64,000 nt of DNA from contig NZ_JBFAPI010000006.1 of assembly GCF_040676615.1 (NCBI RefSeq), positions 381,899-445,898 of the forward strand. The letters are read 5' to 3'. Positions 20,855 through 30,015 of the stretch are shown one piece after another. Below the pieces are notes generated by a model. The model was not told the origin of the DNA. It saw nothing but the letters and a program-made list of their open reading frames with translations, and ran no database searches. The position numbers and the translations under genes are program-made. How positions within the stretch are numbered: position 1 is the stretch's first letter; each line of letters begins with the position of its first letter. Source of the stretch: Asanoa sp040676615. Lineage in GTDB: Bacteria > Actinomycetota > Actinomycetes > Mycobacteriales > Micromonosporaceae.

Positions 20855-23197
20855 TTGTCTGAGCGCGTTGATCCTAGTCGCGTCCTCGATCCCACAGACT
20901 CGCCTGCCGAGATGGAAGCCGAACAGAAATACGTATCAGGCCTCTATGACCGGCTCGACGGGATGCGGGCGCTGGCCGAGTCACGGCGCTCCGGCGCGCT
21001 GGCCGCGACCGGGGGCACACCGCAGGCGCGGTCCCAGCGCGAGTCGTCCGTGGCGATGTACTCCGAGCAGCTGGCCCAGCTCTCGGCGGTGGAGAGCGGG
21101 CTCTGCTTCGGCCGCCTCGACTCGGAAACCGGCGCTCCGCTCTACATCGGCCGGATCGGCATCTTCGACGAGGCCGGCGACTACGAACCGCTGCTGCTCG
21201 ACTGGCGCGCGCCCGCGTCCCGCCCGTTCTACCTGGCCACCGCGGCCGACCCGCTGGGGATAAGGCGCCGGCGGCACATCCGCTCCAAGGGGCGCACCGT
21301 CATCGCGCTCGACGACGAGGTGCTCGACCTGTCGGCGGCCGGTTCCGCGGCCCGCGAAGGGCTGGCCGGCGAGGCGGCGCTGCTGGCCGCCGTCGGCGCC
21401 AACCGCACCGGCCGGATGCGCGACATCGTCGAGACCATCCAGGCCGAGCAGGACCGGATCATCCGCGCCGACCTCGGCGGCGTGCTGGTCGTGCAGGGCG
21501 GCCCGGGCACCGGCAAGACCGCGGTCGCGCTGCACCGGGCGGCCTACCTGCTCTACACGCACCGCCGCGAGCTGTCGACGCGCGCCGTGCTGGTGCTCGG
21601 CCCCAACCCGACGTTCCTGCGCTACATCTCCCACGTGCTGCCGTCGCTGGCCGAGACCGGTGTGCTGCTGTGGACGCTCGGCGACCTCTACCCGGGCGTG
21701 ACCGCCCGCGGCGAGGAGCCCGAGTCGGTCGCCGCGATCAAGGGCCGCGCGGCCATGGTCGACGTGCTCGCCTCGGCCATCGCCGACCGGCAGGAACTGC
21801 CGCGGGAACCGATCACGGTGTACGTGGAACGCGAACCGCTGACCATCGACCGCGATCTGGTGTCCACCGCCCGCGAGCGGGCCCGCCGCTCCGGCAAGGT
21901 GCACAACGAGGCCCGCCAGGTCTTCGAGCACGCGCTGGTCGAGGGGCTGGTCCAGCAGGCCGCCGCGATCATCGGCACCGACCCCTACGCCGACGACCCG
22001 CTGGGCGGTGGCGACGCGCCCGGCGACCCGTTGTTGATGGGCGCCGCCGACCTGTCCGACATCCGCGACGAGCTGACCGGCGACCCGGGCATCCGGGCCG
22101 CGCTCGACACGCTCTGGCCGCCGCTGACGCCGCAGCGGTTGCTGCGCGAGCTCTACTCGTCGGCCGACCGGATGGCCGCCGCCCGGCTCGGCCGCGACGG
22201 CGCCGAGTTGCTCACCCTGGCCGAGGCGGCCGCGCTGGCCCGGCCGATCGGTGCGCCCTGGACGCCGGCCGACGCCGCGCTGCTCGACGAGGCCGCCGAA
22301 CAGCTCGGCGAACTACCCGAGGCCGCGGTCGCCGCGCGCACGGAGGCCGACAAGGTGCGCCGCTCCGAGCTGGCCTACGCCGAGGGTGCGCTGGAGATCG
22401 CGCGCGGCTCGGCGTCGATCGACACGGAAGACGAGGACGACCCCGAGCTCCTGCTGGTCACCGACCTGCTCGACGCGTCGCGGCTGGCCGAGCGGCAGGA
22501 AGACGCGCTGCGGCTGAGCGCGGCCGAGCGGGCCGCGCTCGATCGCAAGTGGGCGTTCGGGCACGTGATCGTCGACGAGGCGCAGGAACTGTCGCCGATG
22601 GCCTGGCGGGTGCTGATGCGCCGGTCGCCCAACCGCTCGATGACCGTGGTCGGCGACATCGCGCAGACCGGCGACCCGGCCGGTGCCGCGTCGTGGTCCG
22701 AGGTGTTCGCGCCCTACGTCTCCGAGCGCTGGAAGCTGGCCGAGCTGACCGTCAACTACCGCACGCCGGCCGAGGTGATGTCGCTGGCCGGCGAGGTGCT
22801 GGCCCGGATCGACCCGGACGCCACGCCGCCGCGTTCGGTGCGGTCCACCGGCGAGGCCCCGGTCCAGGGGTCGCTCGACCAGCTCGGGCCGGTGCTGGCG
22901 ACGGAGGCGGCGGTGCTCGGCGAGGGCCGGCTGGCGGTGATCGGGCCGGCGGGCCGGGTCGCCGGCCTGGCCGCCGACGTCCGCGCCGCGCTGCCGGAGC
23001 TGGCGGTCGCGGTCGGCGACGAGCCCGACCTGGAGAGCCCGGTCGCGGTGCTGTCCGCGCGCCAGGCCAAGGGCCTCGAGTTCGACACCGTGGTGGTCAC
23101 CGACCCCGACGGCATCGAGAAGGAGTCGGCCCGCGGCCTCAACGACCTCTACGTCGCGCTGACCCGGGCGACCCAGCGGTTGATCGTGCTGCGCTGA
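20855..23197 (+). CDS. helD: HelD/HelR-like UvrD-family helicase acting on RNA polymerase
   Basis: 780-residue superfamily 1 helicase-like ATPase. N-terminal antiparallel coiled coil (EAEQKYVSGLYDRLDGM), Walker A VVQGGPGTGKTAVALHRAA, Walker B HVIVDEAQELSP, motif VI region ARGLNDLYVALTRATQRL. HelD proteins free stalled RNA polymerase, and actinobacterial HelR can displace rifamycins. TTG 20855 is favoured: GGAAGGAAC ends 5 nt upstream. ATG 20822 is in frame too but would overlap the start codon of the divergent gene and lacks a site. A perfect palindrome CTTCCGGAAG (20837-20846) overlaps the ribosome binding site. Confidence 0.88.
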   Translation: MSERVDPSRVLDPTDSPAEMEAEQKYVSGLYDRLDGMRALAESRRSGALAATGGTPQARSQRESSVAMYSEQLAQLSAVESGLCFGRLDSETGAPLYIGRIGIFDEAGDYEPLLLDWRAPASRPFYLATAADPLGIRRRRHIRSKGRTVIALDDEVLDLSAAGSAAREGLAGEAALLAAVGANRTGRMRDIVETIQAEQDRIIRADLGGVLVVQGGPGTGKTAVALHRAAYLLYTHRRELSTRAVLVLGPNPTFLRYISHVLPSLAETGVLLWTLGDLYPGVTARGEEPESVAAIKGRAAMVDVLASAIADRQELPREPITVYVEREPLTIDRDLVSTARERARRSGKVHNEARQVFEHALVEGLVQQAAAIIGTDPYADDPLGGGDAPGDPLLMGAADLSDIRDELTGDPGIRAALDTLWPPLTPQRLLRELYSSADRMAAARLGRDGAELLTLAEAAALARPIGAPWTPADAALLDEAAEQLGELPEAAVAARTEADKVRRSELAYAEGALEIARGSASIDTEDEDDPELLLVTDLLDASRLAERQEDALRLSAAERAALDRKWAFGHVIVDEAQELSPMAWRVLMRRSPNRSMTVVGDIAQTGDPAGAASWSEVFAPYVSERWKLAELTVNYRTPAEVMSLAGEVLARIDPDATPPRSVRSTGEAPVQGSLDQLGPVLATEAAVLGEGRLAVIGPAGRVAGLAADVRAALPELAVAVGDEPDLESPVAVLSARQAKGLEFDTVVVTDPDGIEKESARGLNDLYVALTRATQRLIVLR

Positions 23198-23231
23198 CCC
23201 GGAACGCACGGGCCCGCTACCGCGACGAGCG

Positions 23232-23969
23232 TCAGCGGAAGCGGCGGCCTTCGTCGCGGCGGTAGGCCCAGACGGCCACCGCGCCCGCCGCGACCGTCCA
23301 GATGGCCAGGATGACCAGGGACTTGGTGTCCGGCCTGAAGTCGCCGACCGCCGCCCACAACAGCTCGACCGCGCCGCGGGTGGGCAGATACGGCGCGATC
23401 GTCTGGATGAAGGCCGGTGCCTGGTCCGGAGACGACATCAGGCCGCCGCCGAAGGCCAGCGGGAAGAAGATGACCTGGCAGACCACGAGCGCGGCCTTGA
23501 GCGGGAGGGCGTAGCCGATCGCCAGGCCCATCAGGGTGAACGGCAGGGCGCCGACGAAGACCGCGCCGAGCCCGAGCAGGAAGCCCGCCGGGGTGACCGT
23601 CGCCGCCGTGAACAGGGCGCCGATCACGACCACCGGCACCAGCGAGACGAGCGACATGGCCATGCCGGCCAGGATGCGGCCGGCGAACCGCGGTGCCGCG
23701 CCCGCCGCCATCGTGCGCAGGTAGCCGTCCCACGGCTGTGACCGGTCGTCGGCCACGCCCACGCCGTAGGTGAACAGGCTGCTCACCATGATCGAGAAGG
23801 TGACCATCGACGCGGTGGCGAAGGTGGCGGCGACCGGGTCGTCGCCTGCGAACGGTACGACGAAGAAGAGCATCGAGGCGGCCGGGAAGAACGCCGAGCC
23901 GATCAGGGCGATCGGAATGCGGACCGTCTCCAGGAGTTGGTAGCGGGCGTGCACCAGGGCGAGCGTCAC
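23232..23969 (-). CDS. ABC-2 type transporter permease
   Basis: 245-residue integral membrane protein with about six helices and the short N-terminal cytoplasmic stretch typical of ABC-2 exporters. GTG 23969 is preceded by GGAGC at 7 nt, 16 bp after the ATPase stop codon. It is the last gene of a four-gene operon (membrane protein, winged-helix regulator, ATPase, permease). Substrate unknown; drug or lipid export are common for this type. Confidence 0.85.
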   Translation of the reverse strand: MTLALVHARYQLLETVRIPIALIGSAFFPAASMLFFVVPFAGDDPVAATFATASMVTFSIMVSSLFTYGVGVADDRSQPWDGYLRTMAAGAAPRFAGRILAGMAMSLVSLVPVVVIGALFTAATVTPAGFLLGLGAVFVGALPFTLMGLAIGYALPLKAALVVCQVIFFPLAFGGGLMSSPDQAPAFIQTIAPYLPTRGAVELLWAAVGDFRPDTKSLVILAIWTVAAGAVAVWAYRRDEGRRFR

Positions 23970-23985
23970 GAAGGGTGCTCCGTTC

Positions 23986-24873
23986 TCAGGCGGCGGTGGC
24001 CAGGGGAGTGGTGGCCGTGATGGCCAGGAAGGCCTCTTCCAGCGAGGTGGCGGCCACCTCCAGCTCACGGAAGTCCACATCGGACGCGACGAGCGCGCGG
24101 ACGAGTTGGTCGGAATCGGGCGTGAGCAGGTGGGTGCGGCCCTCGCGGACCTCGGTCGCCACCACGCCGGGCAACGCCGGTGCCGCGCCGTCATGGGCGA
24201 AGCTGACCCGGCGGACGCCGACCAGGCCGCGGACGGCGGCCACCGTGTCGTCGGCGAGCACCCGGCCGCGACCGAGCACCACCACCCGGTCGGCCAGCGC
24301 CTCGATCTCCTCCAGGTAGTGGCTGGAGAGCAGCACCGTGCCGCCGTCGCGGTGGTAGGCCTTGACCGCGTCCCACAACGCCCGGCGGGACTGCACGTCC
24401 AAGCCCGTGGTCGGTTCGTCGAGCACCACGATCCGGGGGCGGCCGACGAATGCCAGCGCGATCGCGAGGCGCCTCCGCTGGCCGCCCGACAGCCCGCCGG
24501 TCTGCCGCCGCGCCAGGTCGGCCAGGCCGAACTGGTCGAGCAACTCGCCGCGGGGCACGGGGGAGGGGTAGTGGGCCGCGACGAAGTCGACCACCTCGCC
24601 GACCCGCAACGTCGCCGGCAGCCCGGTCTCCTGCGGCGTCACGCCGAGGGCGCGGCGGACAAGCGGGTCGCGGGGGTCGCCGCCGCACAGCAGGACCTTG
24701 CCCGAGTCGGGTCGGCGTACTCCCGTCAGCAGGTTCGCCAGCGTCGACTTGCCGGCGCCGTTGGGGCCCAGCAGGCCCACCAACTCGCCCTGCCCCACCT
24801 GGAGCGAGACCCGGTCGAGCGCCACGACGTCGCCGTAGCCGCGGGTGACCTCGATCGCCTCGGCGAGGATCAT
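23986..24873 (-). CDS. ABC transporter ATP-binding protein
   Basis: 295 residues. Walker A GLLGPNGAGKSTLANLL, signature LSGGQRRRL, Walker B IVVLDEPTTGLD, and switch His in LLSSHYLEE. The C-terminal extension fits DrrA/NatA-type exporter ATPases. ATG 24873 overlaps the regulator stop codon (ATGA), so translation is coupled. Pairs with the permease at 23232. Confidence 0.93.
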   Translation of the reverse strand: MILAEAIEVTRGYGDVVALDRVSLQVGQGELVGLLGPNGAGKSTLANLLTGVRRPDSGKVLLCGGDPRDPLVRRALGVTPQETGLPATLRVGEVVDFVAAHYPSPVPRGELLDQFGLADLARRQTGGLSGGQRRRLAIALAFVGRPRIVVLDEPTTGLDVQSRRALWDAVKAYHRDGGTVLLSSHYLEEIEALADRVVVLGRGRVLADDTVAAVRGLVGVRRVSFAHDGAAPALPGVVATEVREGRTHLLTPDSDQLVRALVASDVDFRELEVAATSLEEAFLAITATTPLATAA

Positions 24874-25187
24874 GCCTTCTCCTTGATGTCCGGGGGTTGC
24901 AGCAGGGCGCGTACGGCCGCTGTGTAGTCGTCGAAGGCCACCCGGCCCCGGTGGGTGAGCGCGACCAGGGTGACCGGGGTGCGGCCGCGGTGGGTCTTGG
25001 TGATCTCGACGTAGCCGGCGTCTTCGAGCTTGCGCAGGTGCACCGAGAGGTTGCCCGCGGTCATGCCCAGGATCTCCTGCAGGCGGGGAAACGCGATCTG
25101 GTCGCCGGAACCCAATGTGGACAGTGCCGCGACGACCCGCAGCCGGGCCTGCGCGTGGATCACCGGATCCAGCGGCGCGTCGGTCAT
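24870..25187 (-). CDS. Winged-helix transcriptional regulator (ArsR/MarR-like)
   Basis: 105-residue stand-alone winged helix: recognition helix region in LQEILGMTAGNLSVHLRKLE, wing in THRGRTPVTLVALT. Small regulators of this type commonly repress the ABC transporter operon they sit in. It overlaps the genes before and after by 4 bp. The palindrome at 25841-25854 in front of the operon is the obvious candidate operator. Confidence 0.87.
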   Translation of the reverse strand: MTDAPLDPVIHAQARLRVVAALSTLGSGDQIAFPRLQEILGMTAGNLSVHLRKLEDAGYVEITKTHRGRTPVTLVALTHRGRVAFDDYTAAVRALLQPPDIKEKA

Positions 25188-25840
25188 GCCGACCCCCGGC
25201 GCCCGCGCCTCCATCGGCTGGCGATCGCGCCGAAGACGATCATTCCGCCGCCGGCCGCGACGCACATGATGAGCGACTGCCAGCCCGGCCCGGCGAGCAC
25301 CCCCGCGACGTTGACCACCGAGATCCAGACACCCAGGATGAAGAGCGGGCGGCTGAGCCAGATCGCACCGCCGGCCATGTGCAGCGCGCCGGTGAGGCCG
25401 ACGGTGGTCGCGGCCCAGACCATGGTGACCAGGTCGTCCGGGAGGGCGTCGCTGATCCGCACCATGATCACTGTCACCGTGGCGAACGCGATGAACCAGG
25501 ACCACCCGTAGTAGGCGCCGCGCCTCGACGACTCACCGGTGACCTGGCCGCTGGCCCGCGTGCCGGTCATCGCGGAGATCACGCTGGCCACTGCCAGCAG
25601 GGCAACCAGCACGGCGACGGGCAACCACTCGGGCATCGCCACCAAGACCCGGTCGTCGGGGCCGAAGCGCAGGAACAGCAGGCCGAAGCCGATCAACCAG
25701 GCGAAGCCCCACGGCCAGTACCACCAGCGGTCGTCGACGTAGATGCGGCGCAACACCGCGGCGCGTTGGTCTTCGATCAGCTTGAGCGCCTCGGCCGGAT
25801 CGCCGGGCGGCTGGTCGTTGTCGATAAAGCTCTCACTCAC
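25184..25840 (-). CDS. Multi-pass membrane protein heading the ABC operon
   Basis: 218 residues: a soluble N-terminus with DPAEALKLIEDQRAAVLRR, then about five to six membrane helices and a basic C-terminus (RWRRGRRGSA). Function not recognised. It is the first gene of the regulator-ATPase-permease operon and overlaps the regulator by 4 bp (ATGA), so it may be a transporter partner. GTG 25840 directly abuts the palindrome upstream and has no ribosome binding site, suggesting leaderless translation. Confidence 0.8.
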   Translation of the reverse strand: MSESFIDNDQPPGDPAEALKLIEDQRAAVLRRIYVDDRWWYWPWGFAWLIGFGLLFLRFGPDDRVLVAMPEWLPVAVLVALLAVASVISAMTGTRASGQVTGESSRRGAYYGWSWFIAFATVTVIMVRISDALPDDLVTMVWAATTVGLTGALHMAGGAIWLSRPLFILGVWISVVNVAGVLAGPGWQSLIMCVAAGGGMIVFGAIASRWRRGRRGSA

Positions 25841-25854
25841 GTAAAGAACTTTAC
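25841..25854. promoter_or_regulatory. Palindromic operator at the ABC operon start
   Basis: GTAAAG-AA-CTTTAC, a perfect 6-bp inverted repeat immediately before GTG 25840. On the - strand TAAAGT (25848-25853) sits at -13 to -8, a plausible -10 for a leaderless mRNA, so a bound repressor would block polymerase. Likely site for the operon-encoded winged-helix regulator. Confidence 0.5.
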
Positions 25855-25992
25855 AACACAAAGTCAATGGTGGCGTCCGAGCGGTACATCGGGGGATCGA
25901 TGGGTGAAAGTTCCTAAAGGATCGTTCCACCCGGGTAGCGACCCATTCGCCGGTAACGTCAGAAGCTTCCCGTGCGGCGAAGGAGCCCCGCC

Positions 25993-27018
25993 ATGTCCCA
26001 TCACCTCGACACTCCGCTGGCGCGGCAGAGCGGCCAGCTGTTCCTCAACGACCTCTACGTCTTCGGCGGCGAGGGCTGCACCGCCTTCGTCATGGACGTC
26101 AACTCCAACATCACCGAGCCCAACGTCCCGCCCGGTTTCCACCCCGAGGCCCGCTACGAGTTCCGGATCCACCTCGCCGGCAACGACCACGAGGAGCTGA
26201 CCTTCCGGGTGGCGTTCGAGCCGGTCGAGTCCGACGGCCAGCAGGCCTACCAGGTGTTCGAGTTGCTCGGCACGGACGCCCGCGGAGACGACGGGAGCGG
26301 CCGGCCGGTGGCCAGCGGGCGCACCGGCCAGGTGATCGAGGAGGGCAGCGTGCGGGTCTGGGCCGGCCGGATCAACGACCCGTTCTACATCGACCTCGAC
26401 GAGCTGGCCGTGATCAACGCCGCGGTCAAGGACGGCACCAGGGTCGACCTGTCGACGTGGCGTTCCGGCACGCCCAACAACACCTTCGCCGGCTCCCAGG
26501 TCTACTCGATCGTGCTCGAGGTCAAGCACGACCACCCGCGGCTGCGGCCCGGCGCCGACATCGGCGTCTGGTGCGCCACCAAGCTCGCCACCGACGACGG
26601 CGGCTGGCGGCAGATCAACCGGTTCGGCCTGCCGATGATGTGGCCGATCTTCTGGCCCGACGACACCGACTTCTCGAACCCCGCCAACGAGCGGCATCCG
26701 TCGGAGGACCGCAACGCCGACGGCAAGTACATCGCCGAGAAGGTCGCCGCCGTGGTCGCCGCGAACGGCAACTGCGTCGATCCCGAGGGCTACGGCTACC
26801 TGGTCTCCCAGCGGATCTTCCCGGAGATCATGCCCTACACCGTGGGCACACCGGCCAGCTTCGGCTTCACCGGCATCAACGGCCGCACGCTGGCCGACAA
26901 CGCCCCCGAGGTGATGTTCTCGCTCGTCCTGGACAGCGCCACGAGCTCCGGCCTGGGCCCGTCCGTGGCGGCCGACATGCGCCGCGACGAGTTCCCGTGG
27001 GTGGTGCCGGCGAGCTGA
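25993..27018 (+). CDS. DUF4331 family protein
   Basis: 341 residues, matching the DUF4331 family from MSHHLDTPLARQSGQLFLND onward; characteristic SGRINDPFYIDLD-like text appears as AGRINDPFYIDLDE. Beta-rich, no signal peptide, so cytoplasmic as far as seen. AAGGAGC lies about 8 nt before ATG 25993. Function unknown in the family. Followed after 18 bp by the DUF427 gene, likely in one transcript. Confidence 0.82.
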   Translation: MSHHLDTPLARQSGQLFLNDLYVFGGEGCTAFVMDVNSNITEPNVPPGFHPEARYEFRIHLAGNDHEELTFRVAFEPVESDGQQAYQVFELLGTDARGDDGSGRPVASGRTGQVIEEGSVRVWAGRINDPFYIDLDELAVINAAVKDGTRVDLSTWRSGTPNNTFAGSQVYSIVLEVKHDHPRLRPGADIGVWCATKLATDDGGWRQINRFGLPMMWPIFWPDDTDFSNPANERHPSEDRNADGKYIAEKVAAVVAANGNCVDPEGYGYLVSQRIFPEIMPYTVGTPASFGFTGINGRTLADNAPEVMFSLVLDSATSSGLGPSVAADMRRDEFPWVVPAS

Positions 27019-27036
27019 CTGCGCCAAAGTGGTGGG

Positions 27037-27855
27037 ATGAGCACCCGGATGCGCGACGCGATGGGGCAGCAGTTCAAAGAGCTGAGGCACGAACCCACCG
27101 AGAAGCGGGTACGCGCGACGCTCGGCGGCCAGACCATCGTGGACACCACCAATGCCGTGCTGGTCTGGGAACCTCGCCGGATCGTGCCGACCTACGCGGT
27201 GCCGGCCGCCGACCTGCGCGCCTCGCTCTCGTCGGCCGGCCCGGTCTCACCCGGCGGGCCCGGGTTCCTGCACCCCGGGATCCCCTTCACCGTGCACTCG
27301 ACGGCCGGCGAGGCGTTCGACCTCTCGGCCGGCGGCCAGACCCGTGCCGGGGCGGCCTTCCGGCCGGCCGACGCCGACCTGCGCGACCACGCCGTGCTCG
27401 ACTTCGCCGCGTTCGACGGGTGGTTCGAGGAAGAAGAGCGGATCCACTCCCACCCACGCGACCCCTACCACCGGGTCGACGCGCGGGCCAGCTCCCGGCA
27501 CGTGCGGATCGAAGACGGCGGCACGCTGCTGGCCGAGACCACCCGACCGGTGCTGGTCTTCGAGACCAACCTGCCGGTGCGGTTCTACCTGCCGCGCGAA
27601 GACGTCGCGGTCGAGCTGACGCCGAGCGACCAGACCTCCTACTGCCCCTACAAGGGCCAGGCGTCCTACTGGTCGACCGGCGACCGGGCCAACGTCGTCT
27701 GGTCCTATCCGGACCCGCTGCCCGACGCGGCCGGGATCGGCGGCCTGGTCGCGTTCTACGACGACCTGTTCGACGTGACGGTCGACGGGAAACTGCGCGA
27801 CCGCCCGGGCGGGGCCGTCGTCCGGTCGCTGCGCGAGGAGTTCGGCGTCGCCTAG
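27037..27855 (+). CDS. Tandem DUF427 domain protein
   Basis: 272 residues with two DUF427 units: one near residues 25-60 (DTTNAVLVWEPRRIVPTYAVP), the other near 165-250 (LAETTRPVLVFETNLPVRFY, with SYCPYKGQASYWS). DUF427 proteins are small beta-barrel folds of unknown role; the TxYCPYKG motif is the most conserved part and is complete only in the second unit. Its start follows the DUF4331 gene by 18 bp. Confidence 0.85.
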   Translation: MSTRMRDAMGQQFKELRHEPTEKRVRATLGGQTIVDTTNAVLVWEPRRIVPTYAVPAADLRASLSSAGPVSPGGPGFLHPGIPFTVHSTAGEAFDLSAGGQTRAGAAFRPADADLRDHAVLDFAAFDGWFEEEERIHSHPRDPYHRVDARASSRHVRIEDGGTLLAETTRPVLVFETNLPVRFYLPREDVAVELTPSDQTSYCPYKGQASYWSTGDRANVVWSYPDPLPDAAGIGGLVAFYDDLFDVTVDGKLRDRPGGAVVRSLREEFGVA

Positions 27856-27872
27856 TCCGGACCTCGGCGATC

Positions 27873-28604
27873 TCATGAGCCGTGCTGGACCCAGAGGTTC
27901 TCCTCGACGTAGACGCCGCGGTCGCGCTCGCGGTCGATGCTGACGAGGTTGAGGGCGTCGGGGACGACGTATTGGCCGGTGACCGGGAAGGGCATGGCGG
28001 CCCAGCTTTCCCACTCGGCGACGGTGCCTTCGATGACCATCGAGCGGGCGGCCGGGCCGAGCACCCGGGCGCCCATCCGCTGGTGCGTGCGGATCCACGG
28101 GTCGACCGACAGGCCGTCGGCGCGGGTCCAGGTGGCGTAGTCGGCCATCGACGCCAGCGGGTAGCGGTGCTTCCACGTTGGACGCAGCGGCGCGATGACG
28201 TGGGCCAGGCCGTCCTGGCGGGCCCGCCGGGTCAGTTCGGTCAGCACCACCGTCGCCAGGCCGCGCCTGTCGTGTGCCGCGCCCACCGCCGCGGCCATGA
28301 AGCTCAGCGTCGTCGGAGCGGTGCCGGCCTCGCGGCCCTCGACCGCGCGCACCATCGCGTCGTCGTAGCCGCTCGGCAGGTCGTCGGGTTCGCCGGTCCA
28401 GGCCAGCGGCACACCCCAGCCGCCGGCGACGACCACGCCGCCGTCGAGCACCACGATGTCGTAGCGGGCGAAGTATTCCTCGACCCGGGACAGATATTTC
28501 TTGGGTACGTCGTCGTGGAAGATGAACTCCGGCCACCGTTCCCGGAACACCTCGGCCGCCTGCTCGTCGAGGTCGGGCCGATCGGCCCGCGTCACGATCT
28601 CCAC
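27873..28604 (-). CDS. GNAT-like N-acetyltransferase
   Basis: 243 residues resembling a GNAT fold: beta strand ATHDRRGLATVVLTEL-like text appears as AAHDRRGLATVVLTEL, which is the acetyl-CoA-binding motif A (RRGLAT for Q/RxxGxG/A). The rest is not recognised as a specific subfamily. ATG 28604 lies 11 bp behind the end of the next GNAT gene on the same strand, so the two likely form an operon. Confidence 0.72.
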   Translation of the reverse strand: MEIVTRADRPDLDEQAAEVFRERWPEFIFHDDVPKKYLSRVEEYFARYDIVVLDGGVVVAGGWGVPLAWTGEPDDLPSGYDDAMVRAVEGREAGTAPTTLSFMAAAVGAAHDRRGLATVVLTELTRRARQDGLAHVIAPLRPTWKHRYPLASMADYATWTRADGLSVDPWIRTHQRMGARVLGPAARSMVIEGTVAEWESWAAMPFPVTGQYVVPDALNLVSIDRERDRGVYVEENLWVQHGS

Positions 28605-28614
28605 GCCGGGAAGG

Positions 28615-29364
28615 TTATCCGGTGGGCAGTTCGACCGTCAGCACCCGGGCGACCGGCCGGAAGCCGGCCCGGTCGTAGAGCCGGCGGGCCGGGTTGCCGT
28701 CGGTCACCGCCAGGGCCAGCGCCGGCAGGCCGGCCGCGTGCGTGCCGCGCAGTGCGTGCACCAGTAGCGCCCGGCCGAGGCCGCGGCCCTGCGCCGTCGC
28801 GCCGACGCCCAGGTTGAGCACCCACGCGCAGCGGTAGTCGGTCCACGGCACAGGGCCGGCGCAGAGCACGTGACCGGCGCTGCGACCGTCGGGGCCGACC
28901 AGCCGGGCACACGCCGGCGCCAGCGGCGGCACCGGGTCGGCCTTGTCGAACATCGCGGTCACCGCTGTGGTGTCGTTCCCGGTCCAGCCGCCGTCGGGAT
29001 GACCCGGCGCGTACGCCGCCGCCAGCGCCGAGGCCAGGTCGTCGTCCCAGCCGCCCGCGGTCAGCGACCAACCGTCCGGCAGGGCGGCCGGGGCCGGCAG
29101 GTCGGCCAGGTCGTGCCGCATCTCGGTCGCGGCCCGGCGCAGCGGCAGCCCGAGCGCGGCCACCAGGGCCTCGTCGGCGGTCTCCAGCGTCAGCCCGGCC
29201 AGGTCGCGCCGCGCCTGCCCGGCCACCCGTCCCACCGGCACCCCGGCGGCCGGGCGGACCGACTCGGCGACGTCGTCGCGCAGGATCAGCCGGGCCAGCA
29301 CGGCGCCGTCGTCGTCGCACAGCAGCGAGTAGGTCAGGTCGAGGTCGTCAGGACGGACGGGCAC
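28615..29364 (-). CDS. GNAT family N-acetyltransferase
   Basis: 249 residues; a degenerate N-terminal GNAT-like half precedes a clear C-terminal one with VLNLGVGATAQGRGLGRALL (acetyl-CoA pyrophosphate loop QGRGLG) and late NPARRLYDRAGFRPV. Two-domain GNATs such as mycothiol synthase have this layout, but the identity is not shown. GTG 29364 (VPVRPDDLDL) is chosen; GTG 29394 in frame is also possible, and neither has a convincing ribosome binding site. Confidence 0.78.
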   Translation of the reverse strand: MPVRPDDLDLTYSLLCDDDGAVLARLILRDDVAESVRPAAGVPVGRVAGQARRDLAGLTLETADEALVAALGLPLRRAATEMRHDLADLPAPAALPDGWSLTAGGWDDDLASALAAAYAPGHPDGGWTGNDTTAVTAMFDKADPVPPLAPACARLVGPDGRSAGHVLCAGPVPWTDYRCAWVLNLGVGATAQGRGLGRALLVHALRGTHAAGLPALALAVTDGNPARRLYDRAGFRPVARVLTVELPTG

Positions 29365-29426
29365 CCGTCGACCGTAGGCGAACGGCGCCCCCACCGATGC
29401 GGCGGGCAGGTCCTAAGGTGCCTCGC

Positions 29427-29951
29427 ATGCAATCGTTGGTCGCGATCATTCGCCAGAACGCTGACGTCGCTCGTTTCCTCGACTGGCCGGGGGACTTTGG
29501 CCTGGACCGCGGCGACCATGTCGAGGAGGTCCACCTCCGGTCTGGCGCCGCGTTGGAAGGGTTTGCCGGCGACGGCTCCGGTGGGACCTACTTCTTCTGT
29601 GGTGCGGGCGGAGAAGACCGTCCGATCCTCTACGCGGATTCCGAAGGCGGCGCCGCGCTGCTCGCCATCGGCCTGGCCGAACTGCTGCGACTGCTGCTGG
29701 TCGCACCGTGGTGGCGCGACTGCCCGGACTGCACCGCCGCGGAGAGTCAGCAAGCCGCGGCGGAGTATGTCGCGGACATCCCGGATCTGGTGGCGCAGCG
29801 CGACCGCGTCGCCGCCGTGCTGGGGCTGACGTTGCCCACCGAAGAGGACGCCCTGTCTCGCCTGCGTGAGGTCGCGCTCGGCGCGGGCGAAGAGTTCGTG
29901 CTCGTCAACACGTCGGAAGGCAACCGCTATGAGCCGCTGATCACGACCTGA
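29427..29951 (+). CDS. Hypothetical protein, possibly SMI1/KNR4 (SUKH)-like
   Basis: 174-residue cytoplasmic protein with no signal or membrane segment. The central GFAGDGSGGTYFFCG and PILYADSEGGAALLAIGLAELL resemble actinobacterial proteins of the SMI1/KNR4 (SUKH) type, some of which are immunity proteins, but the match is by eye and uncertain. WWRDCPDC holds two Cys. No toxin gene lies nearby. Alone, and convergent with the 30016 gene. Confidence 0.55.
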   Translation: MQSLVAIIRQNADVARFLDWPGDFGLDRGDHVEEVHLRSGAALEGFAGDGSGGTYFFCGAGGEDRPILYADSEGGAALLAIGLAELLRLLLVAPWWRDCPDCTAAESQQAAAEYVADIPDLVAQRDRVAAVLGLTLPTEEDALSRLREVALGAGEEFVLVNTSEGNRYEPLITT

Positions 29952-29958
29952 GGGCTGG

Positions 29959-30003
29959 GCCCACCCCACCCCCGGGGGGCCGGGGAGGGGGAACGGGGTG
30001 GGC
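29959..30003. terminator. Strong GC-rich hairpin between convergent genes
   Basis: GCCCACCCC (29959-29967) pairs perfectly with GGGGTGGGC (29995-30003); the 27-nt interior itself contains a C-run facing a G-run. No T-tract. Placed 8 bp after one gene and 13 bp before the other. Confidence 0.5.
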
Positions 30004-30015
30004 GGCCGGACGAAC

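Noticed and set aside
27037..27855. Frameshifted or duplicated pseudogene because of two DUF427 units
   Set aside because: The frame is continuous and both units are well formed; two-domain DUF427 proteins are normal in actinobacteria.
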